Of a stretch of 64,000 nucleotides of DNA, positions 61,662 through 64,000 are shown piece after piece. Within the stretch, counting starts at the first letter, position 1; each line of letters opens with the position of its first letter. The notes below the pieces were generated by a model. That model worked only from the letters and a program-made list of their open reading frames with translations, was not told the origin of the DNA and ran no database searches. Source of the DNA: Methyloglobulus sp. (GTDB lineage: Bacteria; Pseudomonadota; Gammaproteobacteria; Methylococcales; Methylomonadaceae); NCBI GenBank assembly GCA_013141505.1, contig JABFQX010000006.1:153300-217299 (forward strand), written 5' to 3'. The translations under genes and the position numbers were made by a program.

Positions 61662-62220
61662 TCTCTTCCTGTAGGATGTGTTGCGCGTTATCTAAGGACA
61701 AATCAAGGTCTTGAATCTCTTGCAAAGTCGGTAGATCGTTTAAGGTAGTAACATTGAAATAATCCAGAAATTGTTTGGTCGTGCCGTATAACCCCGGACG
61801 GCCTGGCGCTTCTTTATGAGCGACGACCTTGATCCATTCACGCTCCAGCAATGTTTGGATAATGCTTGAGCTGACACTAACACCGCGTATGTCTTCAATG
61901 TCACCGCGTGTCACGGGCTGACGGTAAGCAATGATCGCCAAAGTTTCCAGCAAGGCGCGGGAATAGCGTGGCGGTTTTTCTTCAAACAAGCGTGATACCC
62001 AGCGCGACAATTCCTGCCTGACCTGAAAACGATAGCCACTGGCGACGTGCTTTAATTCGATAGGCCGGTCACGATAATCTTCTGTGATAGACTCGATTGC
62101 TGCTTGTACCTCAAAAAATTCCGGTTGCTCAATTTCCGGGAACACCTGCTGAATCTGCTTGACCGTCATCGGACGGTTGGCGGCAAAAATGATGGCTTCA
62201 ACGATGCGTTTTATTTCCAT
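61561..62220 (-). CDS. scpB: Segregation and condensation protein B
   Basis: MEIKRIVEAIIFAANRPMTVKQIQQVF...ALLETLAIIAYRQPVTRGDIEDIRGVSVSS; ORF N-terminal extension overlaps scpA and is unlikely translated. Confidence 0.92.
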   Translation of the reverse strand: MEIKRIVEAIIFAANRPMTVKQIQQVFPEIEQPEFFEVQAAIESITEDYRDRPIELKHVASGYRFQVRQELSRWVSRLFEEKPPRYSRALLETLAIIAYRQPVTRGDIEDIRGVSVSSSIIQTLLEREWIKVVAHKEAPGRPGLYGTTKQFLDYFNVTTLNDLPTLQEIQDLDLSLDNAQHILQEESEEQTTDKQDEFAQATTDNQEDMGEELGESTAV

Positions 62221-62236
62221 GTTGACATCCAGTAAC

Positions 62237-63133
62237 TCAATGGCCGGATCCGGCAATACTGGCTCGACTTCCACCACTTCCGTCAACGCCTCCGTCTCCG
62301 CCATTTCCATCGAGGGCGTGGATAGCGTTGGCGGTTCTAACTCGCAGCTCGCTGAAAGGTTCGGATTGGAAGATGTCAATGAGACGCTCTTTGCTGAGCT
62401 CGAGAATGGCCAGAAACGAGACGACGACCCCTTGTCGTCCTTCTTTTCTGAGGAAAAGTTGCGAAAAAAGGAGACTATCCGCTCCTTCAAGGTAAGCCAA
62501 AATGGTTGACATTCGTTCACGGACAGATAAGGGTTCCTTGGTGATGTGGTGGTGGCTGAGCTGGTCAACCCGTTTCAGGACATACTGGAATGCCAGCAGC
62601 ATTTCTTGCAATTGAATGTCCGGCAATTGTTGTTTGATATCCAATTTGGATACGTCCACGACGGCGGCAAAAATGTCGCGTTCCAACCGGGGCATCAGGT
62701 CGATTTCTTCGGCAACGCTCTTGATACACTCGTATTCTTGTAAGCGGCGGATTAAGGTCGCCCTGGGGTCTTCTTCCTCGTCTTCGCTTTCTGTTTGCCT
62801 TGGCAACAGCATCCGGGATTTTATTTCCGCTAGTACGGCTGCCATCACCAGATATTCTGCGGCCAGTTCCATTTTAAGATTGCCCATCACCTGAATATAA
62901 GCAATGTACTGATGGGTAATCTGGGCAATTGGTATATTGATAATGTCCAGATTTTGCCGACGTATCAAGTACAGCAACAAATCCAGCGGCCCTTCAAACA
63001 GGTCAAGAAATACCTCCAGAGCATCCGGTGGAATATACAGGTCTTCCGGCAACTGATTAAACGGCGCACCGTTGACGATAGCGTAGGCATGCGGCTCAAT
63101 GGCTCGTTCAACAGGATTTTCAAGCATATTCAT
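62237..63133 (-). CDS. scpA: Segregation and condensation protein A
   Basis: VFLDLFEGPLDLLLYLIRRQNLDIINIPIAQITHQYIAYI. Confidence 0.92.
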   Translation of the reverse strand: MNMLENPVERAIEPHAYAIVNGAPFNQLPEDLYIPPDALEVFLDLFEGPLDLLLYLIRRQNLDIINIPIAQITHQYIAYIQVMGNLKMELAAEYLVMAAVLAEIKSRMLLPRQTESEDEEEDPRATLIRRLQEYECIKSVAEEIDLMPRLERDIFAAVVDVSKLDIKQQLPDIQLQEMLLAFQYVLKRVDQLSHHHITKEPLSVRERMSTILAYLEGADSLLFSQLFLRKEGRQGVVVSFLAILELSKERLIDIFQSEPFSELRVRTANAIHALDGNGGDGGVDGSGGSRASIAGSGH

Positions 63134-63182
63134 TGGATTATTCTAGCAAATAAGGCAATGGCTAACGAATAGTCAACGGGAT

Positions 63183-63845
63183 TTAGTTTAACCCGGCAAT
63201 TGATAAAAACAGGTTTTGGGCATAATACATCGGGTATGCAAGGATGGTATTCAGGATTTTGGTATACAGCAAAATCAGTAAAATAATAAACCCGTACCGT
63301 TCTAGTTGGTTATATTGCCAAGCCAAGCGAGGCGGCAAAATACCCGCCAGGACGCGGCTACCGTCCAACGGCGGTATAGGCAATAGGTTGATTAACGCCA
63401 AGACAAGGTTAATGGAAATACCGGCAATCCCTGTGTAAATAAGCGGTAAAGAGATATTTTCAGCAGTTCCGCCTATGGTTACGCCGATGCGGGCGAGCAA
63501 AGCCCAGCCTATCGCCATAAGTACATTTGAGATTGGCCCAGCTAGTGCAACAATAGCCATATCATGCAAAGGTTTTTTGAAGTTGCGTGCATCCACAGGT
63601 ACGGGCTTTGCCCAACCAAAAATAAACCCCGTCCCCGTCAGCAACAGCAACCCTGGGAGAATGATAGTACCGAGCGGGTCGATATGCTTGATAGGATTTA
63701 AAGTCAACCGCCCCAGCATGAAAGCGGTATTGTCGCCGTATTTTTTAGCGACCCAACCGTGTGCAGTTTCATGCACGGTAATTGCAAAAATTACCGGCAA
63801 TATCCACACAGCTATGCGCTGCACCATCGTCAATTCGTCCATCAT
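63183..63845 (-). CDS. Site-2 protease family (M50) membrane metalloprotease
   Basis: FAITVHETAHGWVAKKYGD (HExxH variant HETAH); NLLPIPPLDGSRVL. Confidence 0.92.
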   Translation of the reverse strand: MMDELTMVQRIAVWILPVIFAITVHETAHGWVAKKYGDNTAFMLGRLTLNPIKHIDPLGTIILPGLLLLTGTGFIFGWAKPVPVDARNFKKPLHDMAIVALAGPISNVLMAIGWALLARIGVTIGGTAENISLPLIYTGIAGISINLVLALINLLPIPPLDGSRVLAGILPPRLAWQYNQLERYGFIILLILLYTKILNTILAYPMYYAQNLFLSIAGLN

Positions 63846-63855
63846 TTATTCCTGT

Positions 63856-64000
63856 TAATCCAGCATCGGCGCGATGCCTTTGCCTTGCCTGACTATTTCC
63901 GGGCCATGTTCGAGAAACGCAATGATCGTGGTTTCCTCATACATGACCACACCGGCATCTATGACCAAATCCAGTTCATGTTCCAGTCGCTCCCGAATCT
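63856..64000 (-). CDS. Sua5/YciO/YrdC-type protein, C-terminal end (truncated by window)
   Basis: Minus-strand reading IRERLEHELDLVIDAGVVMYEETTIIAFLEHGPEIVRQGKGIAPMLD*. Confidence 0.7.

Noticed and set aside
61561-62568. 335-aa ScpB with long N-terminal extension
   Set aside because: The first ~115 residues overlap scpA in another frame and are low complexity; the MEIKRIVEAIIF start at 62220 fits the family.

Overview
The window is a mostly housekeeping stretch of a gammaproteobacterial chromosome. Gene content and order suggest a Methylococcales-like methanotroph, but this is an inference and was not tested. Core blocks: folK/folB, plsY, tsaD, rpsU-yqeY-dnaG-rpoD-tRNA(CAU), metK-ahcY-metF, pstSCAB-phoU, sixA, a CYTH/CHAD protein, an orphan ParA-like ATPase, mgtE, a metallophosphoesterase/glycosyltransferase/PAP2 operon, nadE, cca, yajQ, SPOR protein-argS, dsbB, priA, a glycogen cluster (malQ, GH57, glgC, glgB, glgA), rluB-scpB-scpA, an M50 protease and the end of a Sua5/YciO-type gene. 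About 29.9-38.8 kb is accessory and holds several orphan exported proteins, an APC permease with a duplicated C-terminal extension, and a single-pass protein with a periplasmic solute-binding domain. Main second-look items: (1) a PAP2-glycosyltransferase-PlcP-like operon with 11-bp-phased Pho-box half-sites, a candidate phosphate-starvation lipid-remodelling module; (2) an inverted-topology membrane receptor at 36.2 kb with a perfect inverted repeat upstream; (3) an intact-looking 128-bp MITE with perfect 20-bp TIRs, an 8-bp target duplication and an internal 28-bp palindrome whose core recurs at 13.8 kb; (4) a three-box DnaA-site cluster upstream of priA; (5) a truncated htpG fragment and a decayed DDE transposase. 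All calls come from reading the sequence and ORF translations; no database searches were run.
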